DNA from: Acidobacteriota bacterium
GTDB taxonomy: Bacteria > Actinomycetota > Acidimicrobiia > Acidimicrobiales > RAAP-2
DNA length: 64,000 bases
Assembly: GCA_018971185.1 (NCBI GenBank)
Contig: JAGXBH010000006.1
Location: 1-64,000, forward strand
Reading direction: 5' to 3'
The notes beneath the pieces are model-generated. The model made no database searches, was not told where the DNA came from, and was given only the letters and a program-made list of their open reading frames with translations. Position 1 is the first letter of the stretch. Each line of letters begins with the position of its first letter. The translations under genes and the position numbers were made by a program. Shown here piece after piece: positions 42,378 through 53,822 of this stretch.

Positions 42378-44093
42378 TCACATCTGCTCGGGGGCCTCGA
42401 TGCCGAGGAGGGAGAGTCCCAGACGCAGGGTCCGCGCGGTGAGATCACAGAGAGCCAGGCGCTCGGTGCGGCTCGGCTCGGGGGCGCTCAGGACGGGACA
42501 GGCTTCGTAGAACGTCGTGAACCGCTGGGCGAGCTCGAAGAGGTATCCGCTCAGTCGGTGCGGGTGCAGGGTGGCCATGGCGGCGTCGACGGCCTCGGGG
42601 AAGGCGATCAGACCCCGCGCCAGGTCGCGCTCCGCGTCGGCACCGAGCGAGAACCTCGCGGCGCGAGGGTCCCACGCCGTCCCCAGGCGACGGAAGATCG
42701 AGCGCAACCGAGCGTGCGCGTACTGCAGATAGGGACCCGTGTCGCCCTCGAAGGCGATCATGCGCTCGAGGTCGAACACGTAGTCGCGCTGGCGGTCGTT
42801 GGACAGGTCGGCGTACTTGATCGCGGCGCGCGCGATCTGCGTGGCGAGTTGGTGTCGCTGCTCGGGGGAAAGGTCCTGAGAGCGCTGGACCAGCGCCGCC
42901 TCCGCGCGCTCGGTGGCCTCATCGAGCAGGTCGATCAGCTTGATGGTCTCCCCCGATCGGGTCTTGAACATCTTGCGGTCGGGACCGAGCACGTTGCCGA
43001 AGGCCACGTGCTCGCAGCGCAGCGCGGCGGGCAGCCACCCCGCGGCGCGCGCCACGGCGAAGACCATCTCGAAGTGCTGACTCTGGGGGGCGCCCACCAC
43101 GTAGAGCAACTCGTCGGCGTGGAGGTGGTCGACGCGATCGCGGATCGCCGCGAGGTCGGTCGCGGCGTAACCGAACCCCTCGTCGCTCTTCTTGACGATG
43201 AGCGGCAACGGCTCGCCCTCGCGATTGGTGAAGCCCTCGGGGAACACGCACAGCGCGCCCGCGCTCTCGACCAGGAGCCCCGCGGCGTCGAGGTCGGTGA
43301 CGACGGCGTCGAGCATGTCGTTGTAGTACGACTCGCCCACGACGTCGTCGGGGGTGAGCGTCACGTCGAGCGCGCTGTACACCTCGGCGAAGTAGGCCAC
43401 CGACTCGTCCACCAGGATCTGCCAGAGTCGACGGGTCTCGGGGTCGCCGCCCTGCAGGGACACCACCCGCTGACGACTGCGCTCGCGGAAGTCCTCGTCG
43501 GACTCGAACTTCACCCGCGCGGCGCGGTAGAAGCCGTCGAGGTCGCCGATCGACAGCGCGGCCATCGCGGTCGCCTCGCCCAGGTCGACCAGGTGTTCGA
43601 TGAGCATCCCGAAGGGCGTGCCCCAGTCGCCCACGTGGCTACGAGCCACGACCGAATAGCCACGGAAGCGGTAGATGCGCGCCAGGGCGTCGCCGATGAC
43701 CGTCGAACGCAGGTGCCCGACGTGCATCTCCTTGGCGACGTTGGGCGCCGAATAGTCGATGACCGCCGTGCGGGGGGTGAGCGTCGCCACCCCGAGTCGC
43801 TCGTCATCCAACAGGGCGCGCAGGGTCTCGTCGAGGTACTCCGACGTGAGGGTCAGGTTGAGGAAGCCCGGGCCGGCCACCTCGACCTCGGCCACTCCCG
43901 AGAGGTCGAGCACGTCGAGGACACGCTGGGCCATCTCGCGCGGCGCCATCCCCTGGGACTTGGCGAGCGCCATGATCCCGTTGGCCTGATAGTCGCCTCG
44001 ATCCGACGGCCGAAGGACGGGGTCGGCGCCCACCACCACGTGGTCGAAGGCGCTCTGCAGTCGGCTGAGGAGTACGTCGTAGGGGCAAGTCAT
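42378..44093 (-). CDS. argS: Arginine--tRNA ligase
   Basis: [67 protein letters not shown]. Confidence 0.96.
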   Translation of the reverse strand: MTCPYDVLLSRLQSAFDHVVVGADPVLRPSDRGDYQANGIMALAKSQGMAPREMAQRVLDVLDLSGVAEVEVAGPGFLNLTLTSEYLDETLRALLDDERLGVATLTPRTAVIDYSAPNVAKEMHVGHLRSTVIGDALARIYRFRGYSVVARSHVGDWGTPFGMLIEHLVDLGEATAMAALSIGDLDGFYRAARVKFESDEDFRERSRQRVVSLQGGDPETRRLWQILVDESVAYFAEVYSALDVTLTPDDVVGESYYNDMLDAVVTDLDAAGLLVESAGALCVFPEGFTNREGEPLPLIVKKSDEGFGYAATDLAAIRDRVDHLHADELLYVVGAPQSQHFEMVFAVARAAGWLPAALRCEHVAFGNVLGPDRKMFKTRSGETIKLIDLLDEATERAEAALVQRSQDLSPEQRHQLATQIARAAIKYADLSNDRQRDYVFDLERMIAFEGDTGPYLQYAHARLRSIFRRLGTAWDPRAARFSLGADAERDLARGLIAFPEAVDAAMATLHPHRLSGYLFELAQRFTTFYEACPVLSAPEPSRTERLALCDLTARTLRLGLSLLGIEAPEQM

Positions 44094-44171
44094 CGTCGTA
44101 TTCTCCCACTTGCCCCGCACGCGCGGGCGCCAGGCCCCCACGCGCGAGGCAAAAAGGGGCAGAATGGTGTC

Positions 44172-46853
44172 ATGACCCCTTCCCTCAACTCCTTCAACGC
44201 GCTCGACAGCCTGGACGTGAACGGACGCACCCTGCAGTACTACTCGTTGCGCGCCAGTGGCCTCAGCGCCTTCGCCATCGACCGTCTGCCCTATTCGATC
44301 AAGGTCCTACTCGAGAACCTGCTGCGTCACGAGGACGGCGTCAAGGTGACCGCGTCGGACATCGAGGCGCTGGCCCGGTGGAGCGAGACACCCACCCGCC
44401 ACGGCGAGGCCGCCGGCGACGAGGCCAAGGAGATCGCTTTCACCCCCGAGAGGGTCCTGATGCAGGACCTGACCGGCGTGCCCGCCGTGGTGGACCTGGC
44501 CTCGATGCGCGACGCGATCATCGCGCTCGGCGGCGACCCGGCCAAGATCAATCCCCTCGTCCCCGTGGAGTTGGTCATCGACCACTCGGTGATCCTGGAG
44601 CGCACGGGAACGCCCGAGAGCTACGACCAGAACGTGGCCATCGAGTACGGACGCAACATCGAGCGCTACACGTTCCTCAAGTGGGCCCAGAGCAGTTTCG
44701 ACCAGTTCCGCGTCGTCCCCCCGGGGATGGGAATCTGCCATCAGGTCAACCTCGAACACCTCGCGCGAGTCGTCTTCGAGAACCAGGGAGTGGCGTACCT
44801 CGACACCGTGGTCGGTACCGATTCGCACACCACCATGGTCAATGGGCTGGGCGTGCTCGGCTGGGGCGTCGGGGGCATCGAGGCCGAGGCCGGGATGCTG
44901 GGCCAGCCGACCTCGATGTTGATCCCGCCCGTCGTCGGGTTGCGCCTCTCGGGCGCGACGCGCGAGGGTGTCACCGCGACCGACGTCGTTCTCACCATCA
45001 CCGAGCTGCTGCGACGCCAGGGCGTGGTCGGCAAGTTCGTCGAGGCCTACGGACCGGGCGTATCGTCGCTCTCGCTCGAAACGCGCGCCACCATCGGCAA
45101 TATGTCGCCCGAGTACGGCGCCACCTGCGCCATCTTCCCGATCGACCAGGTCACCCTGGACTACCTGGCCTTCACCGGTCGTCCCGCGGCCCAACTCGCT
45201 CTGGTGGAGTCGTACGCCAGGGCCCAGGGTCTCTGGCACAGTGCCGAGTCGCCCGAGCCCACGTACTCCGAGTACGTGGAACTCGATCTGGCGAGCGTCG
45301 AACCCAGTCTGGCCGGGCCCAAGCGCCCCCAGGACCGCGTGTCACTCTCGGGGGCGCGCGGCGCCTTCCGCAACGCCCTCGGACGCGAACCCAAGGAGGT
45401 GCTGGGCGTGGAGGCCGCGGCGCACCTGCGTGACGGCGCCGTGACGGTGGCCGCGATCACGTCGTGCACCAACACGTCCAACCCTTCGGTGCTCGTGGCC
45501 GCGGGCCTCGTCGCCAAGGCCGCCGTCGAACGCGGTGTCACCGTCAAGCCGTGGGTGAAGACGTCGCTCGCGCCGGGCAGTCGCGTGGTGATGGACTACC
45601 TCGAGCGCGCCCAGCTGGTCGGGCCGCTGGACCAACTCGGTTTCTACCTTGCGGGATACGGCTGTACGACGTGCATCGGCAACACCGGACCCCTCCTCGA
45701 CGGCGTCTCCGACGCGGTCAACGAACACGATCTCTCCGTGGTGTCGGTGCTGTCGGGCAACCGCAACTTCGAAGGGCGCATCCACCCCGACGTGAAGCAG
45801 AACTTCCTCGCCTCGCCGCCGCTGGTCGTGGCCTACGCGCTGGCCGGCACCATCGACATCGACCTCTCCAGCGAGCCCCTCGGCGTGGACCGCGACGGAG
45901 CGGCGGTGTTCCTCGCCGACCTGTGGCCGAGCGACGCCGAGGTCGCCGCGGCCGTTCGCGCCTCGATCACGCCCGAGATGTTCGAAGAGCGCTACGCCAG
46001 CGCCTTCAGCGGCGACGAGAGATGGCAGGGCGTGCCGACCACCAACGCCGTCACGTACGCGTGGGACGACCGTTCCACGTACGTGAAGCTACCCCCGTAC
46101 TTCGAGGGCCTCACCATGGAGCCGGGTCTGGTGCGCGACATCGACAACGCTCGCGTGCTGGCGAAGTTGGGCGATTCGGTCACGACGGACCACATCTCCC
46201 CCGCCGGCAACATCCGCCCCAACGTCCCCGCGGGTCGTTACCTGACCGACGGGGGTGTGTCGCCCGCCGACTTCAACAGCTACGGGACTCGGCGCGGCAA
46301 CCACGAGGTCATGGTGCGCGGCACCTTCGCCAACATCCGGCTTCGCAATCAGCTGGCGCCCGGCACCGAGGGCGGTGTCACCCGCAAGTTACCCGAAGGC
46401 ACCGAGATGTCCATCTTCGACGCCGCCATGGCCTACCAGGCCGAGGGGACGCCGTTGTTGATCATCGGGGGCAAGGAGTACGGCAGCGGCTCGAGTCGTG
46501 ACTGGGCCGCCAAGGGCACCAAGCTCCTGGGCGTCAAGGCCGTCCTGGTCGAGAGCTTCGAGCGCATCCACCGGTCCAATCTGGTGGGCATGGGCGTCCT
46601 ACCACTGCAATTCCTGGCGGGCGAGTCCGCCGCGACGTACGGCCTCGAGGGCGACGAGAGCTACTCGGTGCGCGGCCTCGACGCGCTCAACCGCGGTGAG
46701 ACCATCAGCCGAGTGACCGTCGATGTGGTGCGCCCCAACGCCGAGCGGCTCTCCTTCGAGGTGCGCCTGCGCATCGACACGCCCACCGAGGCCGAGTACT
46801 ACCGGCACGGCGGCGTCCTCAACTTCGTGCTGCGACAGTTGGCCCAGGCCTAG
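44172..46853 (+). CDS. acnA: Aconitate hydratase
   Basis: [77 protein letters not shown]. Confidence 0.96.
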   Translation: MTPSLNSFNALDSLDVNGRTLQYYSLRASGLSAFAIDRLPYSIKVLLENLLRHEDGVKVTASDIEALARWSETPTRHGEAAGDEAKEIAFTPERVLMQDLTGVPAVVDLASMRDAIIALGGDPAKINPLVPVELVIDHSVILERTGTPESYDQNVAIEYGRNIERYTFLKWAQSSFDQFRVVPPGMGICHQVNLEHLARVVFENQGVAYLDTVVGTDSHTTMVNGLGVLGWGVGGIEAEAGMLGQPTSMLIPPVVGLRLSGATREGVTATDVVLTITELLRRQGVVGKFVEAYGPGVSSLSLETRATIGNMSPEYGATCAIFPIDQVTLDYLAFTGRPAAQLALVESYARAQGLWHSAESPEPTYSEYVELDLASVEPSLAGPKRPQDRVSLSGARGAFRNALGREPKEVLGVEAAAHLRDGAVTVAAITSCTNTSNPSVLVAAGLVAKAAVERGVTVKPWVKTSLAPGSRVVMDYLERAQLVGPLDQLGFYLAGYGCTTCIGNTGPLLDGVSDAVNEHDLSVVSVLSGNRNFEGRIHPDVKQNFLASPPLVVAYALAGTIDIDLSSEPLGVDRDGAAVFLADLWPSDAEVAAAVRASITPEMFEERYASAFSGDERWQGVPTTNAVTYAWDDRSTYVKLPPYFEGLTMEPGLVRDIDNARVLAKLGDSVTTDHISPAGNIRPNVPAGRYLTDGGVSPADFNSYGTRRGNHEVMVRGTFANIRLRNQLAPGTEGGVTRKLPEGTEMSIFDAAMAYQAEGTPLLIIGGKEYGSGSSRDWAAKGTKLLGVKAVLVESFERIHRSNLVGMGVLPLQFLAGESAATYGLEGDESYSVRGLDALNRGETISRVTVDVVRPNAERLSFEVRLRIDTPTEAEYYRHGGVLNFVLRQLAQA

Positions 46854-48556
46854 TTCGACCGCATCACGTGGGTGGCCGCGGCGTCCACGCTGTCGTAGTT
46901 CCTCAGACCCCGTAGCGCCTCGTCGGGCGCGCTCGCCAGCGAGCGTCGCAAGGCCTCGTTGGCGCGCGCGAAGGACAGTGTGATGTGCTCGTGGTCTAGG
47001 TCGCGGGCGATCTGTCCCAGGGTGGCCAGGGCGGTGAAGTCGACGTCGGAGATCGCCACCGCGTCCAGCACCACGTGTCGGGTCTTGGGGTGTTGGTGCA
47101 TCAAGTCGTGCAACTCACGGCGAAAGACGCCGGCGTTGGCGAAGAACAGGTCCTCGTCGAAGAAGATCGCCAGGACGTGGTCGACCCCCTCGACCGACTT
47201 CGCGTCGTAGGGCTCCCAACTCGTCGTACCGCGTCGACGCCCGAGCTCCACCATGCGTGGTCGCGCCGAGCGCCACATCTGGGCCAGGATGGCCAGGGCG
47301 ACGGCGAGGGCGAGCCCCAGTTCGACGCCCAAGAAAATCACGCCGACCACGGCCACGAGAGCGAAGACGAACTCCACCCGACTCGTGCGCCAGATGCTGC
47401 GCAGCCGCGACACCTTGACCAGGCGGCCCGCGATGAACAACAAGATGCCCGCCAACGAGGCCAGCGGGATCGTCCGCGCGTTCCCGGCGAGCGGTGAGAG
47501 GAGTAGGGCGCCGCCCCCCGCCACCATGGCCACGAGCTTGGTCCGTCCCCCGGCGAGCTGTGAGACCGTGGTGCGCGCGGGCGAGGCGTCCACGGGGATC
47601 GTGCCGAGGAGTCCCGCCGCCACGTTGGCCACGCCGATACCCACGAAGTCGCGACTGAGGTCGTCGGCCACGCCGATCTCGTCCGCCGACGACCGGGCCG
47701 TCGCCGCACTCTGGCTCATGATCACCACCACGAGGGTCAGCGACGTCGTGACGATGACGCCCCAGTCGTGCAGCGAGAACCACGCCAGTCGCCAGTGCGG
47801 CCAACCGACGCTCACCGATCCCAGCACCTGCACTCCGTGATGCCCGAGGCCGAGGGCCGACGAGAGCACCGCGCCGGCGCACACCGCGGCGAGCGCCCAC
47901 GGTAGTCGGGGGTTCACCACCTCGCCGACCACCATGATCCCCAGTGTCGCCACCGCGAGGCCGGTGGACCACCCGCTCACCTGGCCCCAGTGATGACCCA
48001 GCGAGGCGAGACGCTGCAGCAGCGAATCACCGCCCGACGCCACTCCCAACGCGTGGGGTAGCTGATGGACCACGATGATGACGCCGATACCGGCCAGGAA
48101 TCCCGTGACGATCGGCACCGACATGAAGTCCGCGAGCCAGCCGAGACGGAACAGTCCCACCACCATCACCAAGATCCCCGTCACCACCGCCGTGGCCGCC
48201 ACCACCGCGTAGTACTGAGGGGAATCGGGCAGCGCGATGCGTAGCAGGGCGACCGCGAAGAGCGGCGCGATGGTCGAGTCCGCGCCCACCGACACGATGG
48301 GGTTGGACCCGAAGAAGATGAAGGCGACGGTCGCCGCGATGAAGGCGATCATCGCGGCGAACGCGGGTACCCCCGCCAGCTGCGACGTGGCCAACTGCTC
48401 GGGGATGGCGATGGCCAGGAGCGTCACGCCCGCGAGGACCTGCCCCGGGGCGTTGTGGCGGGTGACCCCCTTGAGGAGGTCGCTGATGGCGTGCGAGGCG
48501 ATGCGCTCGCCAATCGGGATGCGTTCGTTGTGGTCGCTCGGCGACGGTCGCGCCAT
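46850..48556 (-). CDS. SulP family inorganic anion transporter with STAS domain
   Basis: Multi-TM SulP core ([31 protein letters not shown]) and C-terminal STAS ([27 protein letters not shown]). Confidence 0.9.
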   Translation of the reverse strand: MARPSPSDHNERIPIGERIASHAISDLLKGVTRHNAPGQVLAGVTLLAIAIPEQLATSQLAGVPAFAAMIAFIAATVAFIFFGSNPIVSVGADSTIAPLFAVALLRIALPDSPQYYAVVAATAVVTGILVMVVGLFRLGWLADFMSVPIVTGFLAGIGVIIVVHQLPHALGVASGGDSLLQRLASLGHHWGQVSGWSTGLAVATLGIMVVGEVVNPRLPWALAAVCAGAVLSSALGLGHHGVQVLGSVSVGWPHWRLAWFSLHDWGVIVTTSLTLVVVIMSQSAATARSSADEIGVADDLSRDFVGIGVANVAAGLLGTIPVDASPARTTVSQLAGGRTKLVAMVAGGGALLLSPLAGNARTIPLASLAGILLFIAGRLVKVSRLRSIWRTSRVEFVFALVAVVGVIFLGVELGLALAVALAILAQMWRSARPRMVELGRRRGTTSWEPYDAKSVEGVDHVLAIFFDEDLFFANAGVFRRELHDLMHQHPKTRHVVLDAVAISDVDFTALATLGQIARDLDHEHITLSFARANEALRRSLASAPDEALRGLRNYDSVDAAATHVMRSN

Positions 48557-48580
48557 GGGACCACCCTAAACCCGGTGCGA

Positions 48581-49318
48581 TCAGGCGGTGTTGACCACCC
48601 GGAAGGTCTCACCCAGTCGTTCGGGCCCCAAGCCGGCCGCGAGGGCGTTAGCGCTCGCCCAGTTGCGCATCGTTTCTTCGAGGTCGTCGCGATGACCCAC
48701 CTGCGAGACGTGCGAGCGCAGGGCGGCGAGTTTGGTCGAGAAGCTGTCGGTGATGTCCACCACCAGGTTGGGGGAGTTCCCCCCCACCCAGACCGTCGCC
48801 ACCGCGTGGGGGGCGTACCCCTCGGCCAGGAGTTCCGGAAAGGCGTGGGGGTTGCGGGCGTCGGGGTAGACCGCACGCAGTGTCGCCTCGCCCGCCGCCA
48901 GGTGATCGGGGTGCGACGCGTAGATGCGCTCGTAGTTCCGCTCAGGACTCTGGGTGATCACCAGGTCCGGTCGGTGCTCACGGATGACCCGAGCGATGGC
49001 CTTGCGCAGTTCGAGCGTGGGCTCGACCTGACCATCGGGCCAGCGCAGGAAGGTCAACTTCGTCACGCCCACCACCGCCGCGGCCGCGGTCTGCTCGGAC
49101 TCGCGAACCTCGGCGCGCTCCTGCTTGGTCAAGGTGGACTCGTCGCCCCCGGCGTCGCCCGAGGTGACAAGACAGTACGCCACATCCACGCCCTGACTCG
49201 TGAGGACGGCCATCGTGCCGGCCATGCCGAAATCGATGTCGTCGGGGTGCGCCACCACTACGAGCGCACGCTGGATGAGCGGGTCGGGCTGGTGGACCTT
49301 CAGCACGGTGTCGCTCAC
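48581..49318 (-). CDS. PIG-L family deacetylase (LmbE-like)
   Basis: ALVVVAHPDDIDFGMAGTMA...LVTSGDAGGDE...SHPDHLAAGEATLRAVYPDARNPHAF; GTG start overlapping the helicase stop. Confidence 0.92.
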   Translation of the reverse strand: MSDTVLKVHQPDPLIQRALVVVAHPDDIDFGMAGTMAVLTSQGVDVAYCLVTSGDAGGDESTLTKQERAEVRESEQTAAAAVVGVTKLTFLRWPDGQVEPTLELRKAIARVIREHRPDLVITQSPERNYERIYASHPDHLAAGEATLRAVYPDARNPHAFPELLAEGYAPHAVATVWVGGNSPNLVVDITDSFSTKLAALRSHVSQVGHRDDLEETMRNWASANALAAGLGPERLGETFRVVNTA

Positions 49319-50562
49319 GAGGCTGCGGACTCCTTGGTCGGGTCCCACGTCGCGAGGTCCTTCAGTCGAACGTCGTTCGAGAACACCTCCACGATGGGTC
49401 GCTTCATGGCGAGGCGTCGCATGATGACCTCGGCCTCGATCACCTGGTTCCACAGCAGCAGTGAGACCACCACCCCCGTCGAGCCGGCCCGCGCGGTGCG
49501 ACCGGATCGGTGCAGGTACGCCTTGTGGTCCTCGGGCGGGTCGAAGTGCATCACGCAGTCCACGCCGTCGATGTGCAGGCCGCGCGCCGCGACGTCGGTC
49601 GCGACGAGCACCGGAAGCTTGTCCGCACTGAAGTCGGCCAGGGCCTTCTCACGCTGGCTCTGTCGCAGGTCCCCGTGGATCGCCGCCGCGTCGACGCCCT
49701 CCTTGTGGAGTTGCTCGACCAGACGGTCCGCGCCGCGCTTGGTCCGACAGAAGATGATCGTCTTGTCGAAGGAGTTGCAGATGGCCGCCGCCACCTTGAT
49801 GCGGTCCATCTGGTGCACGTTCAAGAAGTGGTGCACCATGAGCGAGACCGTCTGGGTGTCGCTCGCCACCTCGTGGAAGACCGGGTCCGTGAGGTAGCGC
49901 TTCACGAGCCGGTCGATCGCACCGTCGAGCGTCGCCGAGAACAGCAATGTCTGGTGCGGGTGCTGGGCGATGCGCCGCAGCACCCATTCGACCTGGGGCA
50001 TGAAGCCCATGTCGGCCATGCGGTCGGCCTCGTCGAGCACCAGGACGTCGAGACCCTCGACGTTGAGCTCGCCGCGATCACCCAGGTCGATCAGTCGACC
50101 CGGGGTCGCGATGATCACGTCGCACCCCTTGCGCAGTGACTTCACCTGTCGTTCGATGTCGGCGCCGCCGTAGACGGCGTTCACGTGCAACCCGAGGGCG
50201 GCGCCCAGTGGCTCGAGCACCTCGTGCACCTGCACCGCGAGTTCGCGCGTGGGCAACAGGACCAGGCCCCGCGGTCGCGCCGCGGCACCCTCGCCCCTCT
50301 CGAGCCGCGCACTGGCCGCGACGCGCTGGAGCAGCGGCAGGCCGAAGCCGAGGGTCTTGCCCGAGCCGGTCTTGGCCTTGCCGCACACGTCGCGGCCGGC
50401 GAGGGCGTCGTGGATCGTCATGGCCTGGATGGGGAAGGCGGTGGTGATGCCCTGGGCGGACAGGACGGCGACGAGTCCCTCGGCCACGCCCAATTCGGCG
50501 AACGTCTTCTTCGTGTCGTACGAGTCCTGGGACACGGCGGTCGGGACGGTTTCACTACTCAT
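49315..50562 (-). CDS. DEAD/DEAH box RNA helicase
   Basis: GKAKTGSGKTLGFGLPLL, LVLDEADRMADMGF, FSATLD, IFCRTKRGADRL, VATDVAARGLHIDGVDCV, HRSGRTARAG. Confidence 0.95.
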   Translation of the reverse strand: MSSETVPTAVSQDSYDTKKTFAELGVAEGLVAVLSAQGITTAFPIQAMTIHDALAGRDVCGKAKTGSGKTLGFGLPLLQRVAASARLERGEGAAARPRGLVLLPTRELAVQVHEVLEPLGAALGLHVNAVYGGADIERQVKSLRKGCDVIIATPGRLIDLGDRGELNVEGLDVLVLDEADRMADMGFMPQVEWVLRRIAQHPHQTLLFSATLDGAIDRLVKRYLTDPVFHEVASDTQTVSLMVHHFLNVHQMDRIKVAAAICNSFDKTIIFCRTKRGADRLVEQLHKEGVDAAAIHGDLRQSQREKALADFSADKLPVLVATDVAARGLHIDGVDCVMHFDPPEDHKAYLHRSGRTARAGSTGVVVSLLLWNQVIEAEVIMRRLAMKRPIVEVFSNDVRLKDLATWDPTKESAAS

Positions 50563-50617
50563 GGGCCTACGGTCGTTTCTCGGTCGGACCCGGAACCGGC
50601 GTTCGTAAGGAGGGCCC

Positions 50618-50667
50618 AAGCTCACTTCACGAGCTTCTCCCCTATTCTAGGGGCGAGGTCGACCTCG
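50618..50667. repeat. Three consecutive inverted repeats in a divergent promoter region
   Basis: AAGCTC-N7-GAGCTT (50618-50636), CCCCTA-TTC-TAGGGG (50639-50653), perfect palindrome CGAGGTCGACCTCG (50654-50667). Confidence 0.85.
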
Positions 50668-50727
50668 GCCGACACAACACGGCCACGAACCCGATCGCCA
50701 CCGGTCGGCCCCGACAGAAGGAGAACC

Positions 50728-51192
50728 ATGACTCGACTCGAAGTCGGCGCGACAGCCCCACCGTTCTCGTTGCCCAACCAAGACGGCGAGGTCGTCACCT
50801 CGAACTCACTCGCCGGCCAACGCTTCGTCCTCTACTTCTACCCCGCCGACGACACGCCCGGCTGCACCGTCGAGGCCTGCGGCTTCAATGACGAGTTGGC
50901 GGGCCTGGGCGATCTCGGTGTGCGCGTCGTGGGAGTCTCGCCCGACGACGCGCCGTCGCATCGGGCGTTCCGCTCGAAGTTCGCTCTGGCCTTCGACCTC
51001 CTGAGCGACCCCTCGACCTCGACCATGGCCGCCTACGGCGCCTACGGCGAGAAGACGCTCTACGGCAAGAAGGTGGTGGGCGTGATCCGCTCGACCTTCG
51101 TGATCGGCCCCACCGGTCTCATCGAGCACGTCTGGTACGGCCCGCGGACCAAGGGCCACGCCCAGCGAGTGCGCGCGGCCATCGAGGCTTAG
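50728..51192 (+). CDS. bcp: Thioredoxin-dependent peroxiredoxin (BCP/PrxQ type)
   Basis: FVLYFYPADDTPGCTVEACGFND: peroxidatic and resolving Cys; RBS-like aggag upstream. Confidence 0.94.
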   Translation: MTRLEVGATAPPFSLPNQDGEVVTSNSLAGQRFVLYFYPADDTPGCTVEACGFNDELAGLGDLGVRVVGVSPDDAPSHRAFRSKFALAFDLLSDPSTSTMAAYGAYGEKTLYGKKVVGVIRSTFVIGPTGLIEHVWYGPRTKGHAQRVRAAIEA

Positions 51193-51824
51193 CCGCGCCC
51201 GCGGGCGTGCCGTGGCGGCTTCTTCATCGAGTGCCAGCGGTGCCACACGCCCGCCGCGAGGACCAGGACCACCAGCGCGATGATCGGGTACTCGGCGTCG
51301 TGGAAGTACTTCACGAAGTGCTGGTTCTTGCCCGCGTGGTATCCCAGTTCGGTGAGGAGCACCGCCCAGATCAACGATCCGAGGGTGGTCAGAGCCAGGA
51401 ACCGGCCGCGCTTCATCTCGGCCAGTCCGGCGGGCAGCGAGATCACCGCGCGCACCACCGGTACCAGGCGACCCAGGAACACCGAGGGCGTACCGTACTT
51501 CTCGAACCAGACCTCCGCGGAGTCGAGGTCCTTGTGCGAGAGCAGTAGGTACTTCCCGTAGCGGTCGACGATAGCGCGCCCCGCGTAACGTCCGAGTTCG
51601 TAGGCAATCACCGCGCCGATCACCTCGCCGATCGTGCCGATGATGACGACGCTGGCGACGCTGAACTGCGGATGCGTGGTGAAGGCCGTCGTGCAGAAGG
51701 CCCCGGCTAGCCCGAAGGCCACCTCCGAGGGGATGGGCAGGCACGCGGACGAGAGCACCGTGATGAGGAACAGGCCGAAGTAACCGTAGTGCGAGATGAA
51801 ATGTTGCATCCGTACATTCTTCAC
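51189..51824 (-). CDS. DedA family membrane protein
   Basis: HYGYFGLFLITVLSSACLPIPSEVAFGLAG...GAVIAYELGRYAGRAIVDRYGKYLLL...FLGRLVPVVRAVISLPAGLAEM. Confidence 0.93.
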   Translation of the reverse strand: MKNVRMQHFISHYGYFGLFLITVLSSACLPIPSEVAFGLAGAFCTTAFTTHPQFSVASVVIIGTIGEVIGAVIAYELGRYAGRAIVDRYGKYLLLSHKDLDSAEVWFEKYGTPSVFLGRLVPVVRAVISLPAGLAEMKRGRFLALTTLGSLIWAVLLTELGYHAGKNQHFVKYFHDAEYPIIALVVLVLAAGVWHRWHSMKKPPRHARGRG

Positions 51825-51861
51825 TGTTTTGGCCGGGGCCCTCGCCGGGCCAAGGAAATTC

Positions 51862-52647
51862 TTACTTTTGGTGCGAAGAGCACCAGTAGGTGGTCCGCCC
51901 GCCGATCACGGCGCTGCGCATCGGCGCCCCGTCGAGCGGGCAGAACCCGCCCGGGGTGCGCCCGGGCATGTGATCGCCCAGATGCGATCCACCTCGGCGC
52001 CCGAGTGCCTTCATCGTCCGCGTGAACGACGCGTACAGCGCGGCACGTTGATCGATGGACAATCGCGCGGTCGGCGTTCGCGGGTCGATGCCCGCGCGAA
52101 AGAGAATCTCGTCACCCAACAGATTGCCCACGCCGGCGACCACGGACTGATCGAGGAGGCGGGCCTTGATCGCCGGCCCCTCCCCCCTCGTGATGTCGAC
52201 GACCGCGCGAAACTGCGTCTTGGTGAGCGCCAGGGCGTCGGGTCCGAGTGAGGAGAGGTCGGGGTCGATCTCCACGCGCGCGAGTCGGCGAGGGTCGTGC
52301 AGCACCAGCCGTCGACCGTCGGAGAGTTCGAGCCCGGCGCGGATCCACTGCGCCCGATAGGTGTGGGGACCGTAGAACAACCCGTCGATGCCCGTCGTCG
52401 AGTCGATGAGCAGGACGCCGGTCATGCCGAAACGCATGGCGAGACGCACCCCGTCGGTCTCGAGGTACATCAACTTGCCCCGTCGACCGGTGCCGGTGAT
52501 CGTGAGACCCCGCACGGTGCGACTCCATTGGGTCGTCGTCACGAGCTTCTTCGCGGCGTAGGCGTCGCTCCAGCCCTTGACGATGGTCGTGCCGACGACG
52601 CGCTCGGCGAGCCGACGATACGACTCCACTTCCAGCACTTCGGGCAC
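51862..52647 (-). CDS. Fpg/Nei family DNA glycosylase
   Basis: VPEVLEVESYRRL, LLDQSVVAGVGNLLGDEILFRAGIDPRTP, C-terminal zinc finger CPLDGAPMRSAVIGGRTTYWCSSHQK; GTG start at 52647. Confidence 0.9.
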   Translation of the reverse strand: MPEVLEVESYRRLAERVVGTTIVKGWSDAYAAKKLVTTTQWSRTVRGLTITGTGRRGKLMYLETDGVRLAMRFGMTGVLLIDSTTGIDGLFYGPHTYRAQWIRAGLELSDGRRLVLHDPRRLARVEIDPDLSSLGPDALALTKTQFRAVVDITRGEGPAIKARLLDQSVVAGVGNLLGDEILFRAGIDPRTPTARLSIDQRAALYASFTRTMKALGRRGGSHLGDHMPGRTPGGFCPLDGAPMRSAVIGGRTTYWCSSHQK

Positions 52648-52692
52648 CTCGGCACAATATCGGAACCGAGAGCCACTCACTAAGGTTGTTGC

Positions 52693-53817
52693 ATGGCTCT
52701 CGAGAAACCCCAGTGGCGCGAACTCTTCAGTGAGGTCGTCACCTCAGGACTCTGCACCGGCTGCGCCGCCTGCGTGGTGGCCTGCCCCCACGACGTCTTG
52801 GACTACGACGCCAACGGTGGCGCCTACAAGCCCTTCCACCTCGACATCGACGGCGGCCGCGAGGACTGCACGCACGGCGTCAAGGGTTGCACGATGTGCA
52901 CGCGCGCCTGCCCGCGCTTTCGCAACTGGGAGTCGGAGATCGACCAGCACCGCTTCGCACGCGAGCGCACCGACGAGGAGGTCTTCGGCATCGGCGACGT
53001 CCTCCTGGCGCGCTCCACGGACCCCCGCATGGTCGAGAACGGGCAGGACGGCGGTTTCGTCTCCACCCTCTTGATACACGCGCTGGAGAACGACCTCATC
53101 GACGCCGCGCTCGTCAGCGGCCTCGAGGGGGACGGCTCGACGTGGCGCGCCGAGCCGCGGGTGGTGCGCACCCGCGACGAGGTCCTCGATACCGCCAAGT
53201 CGCGCTACACCTACAGCGCCAACCTGCTCGCGTATCCGCGCGCCGTCGAGTTCGGCGCCGAGCGGATCGCGCTCGTGGGCATGGGGTGCATGGCGTCGGC
53301 CCCGGGCGCGATGCAGACGCGCAAGGCCGGCAAGATCGCGCGTCGCCTGAGCCTCACCATCGGGCTGCTCTGCTCCAAGACCTTCGACGACTCGATCTTC
53401 GAGGAGCTCTTCGAGAAGGACTACGGGCTACGTCGGGCCGACATCGTCAAGATGAACATCAAGGGAGTGTTCCAGATCTGGACGCGCGACGGCGCCTACC
53501 ACGAGGTCCCGCTCAAGGAGGCGCACGCCTTCACCCGCGAGGGCTGCACGACCTGTCCCGATTTCGCCGCCGAGCACGCGGACCTGTCGGCGGGAGGCAT
53601 CGGCGCCTTCAACGACTGGACCCTGGTGATCGTGCGCACCGACAGCGGCCGCGAGATGATGCGCGCCCTCAAGGACGCCGGACTGATCGAGACGCGCCCC
53701 GGGGACGACGACCCGGGTGCGGTCGCCCTCTTGCACCGACTCGCCCAGGTCTCGCGCAAGCGCTGGCCCGAGTCCGCGGCGCCGGGGCCGCGTCGGATCC
53801 CCGTCCGCGGGTCGTAG
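52693..53817 (+). CDS. FrhB/F420 hydrogenase beta-subunit family Fe-S protein
   Basis: Ferredoxin-type CTGCAACVVACPHDVLDYD...CTMCTRACPRF; DGGFVSTLLIHALENDLIDAALVS; REGCTTCPDFAAEHADLSAGGIGA, typical of the FrhB C-terminal domain. Confidence 0.88.
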   Translation: MALEKPQWRELFSEVVTSGLCTGCAACVVACPHDVLDYDANGGAYKPFHLDIDGGREDCTHGVKGCTMCTRACPRFRNWESEIDQHRFARERTDEEVFGIGDVLLARSTDPRMVENGQDGGFVSTLLIHALENDLIDAALVSGLEGDGSTWRAEPRVVRTRDEVLDTAKSRYTYSANLLAYPRAVEFGAERIALVGMGCMASAPGAMQTRKAGKIARRLSLTIGLLCSKTFDDSIFEELFEKDYGLRRADIVKMNIKGVFQIWTRDGAYHEVPLKEAHAFTREGCTTCPDFAAEHADLSAGGIGAFNDWTLVIVRTDSGREMMRALKDAGLIETRPGDDDPGAVALLHRLAQVSRKRWPESAAPGPRRIPVRGS

Positions 53818-53822
53818 TCGCG

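Noticed and set aside
41598-46853. 1751-aa plus-strand ORF
   Set aside because: Only the part from 44172 on is real (aconitase). The upstream 858 codons are antisense to btuF and argS and are low-complexity R/G/H/D-rich, a result of high GC.
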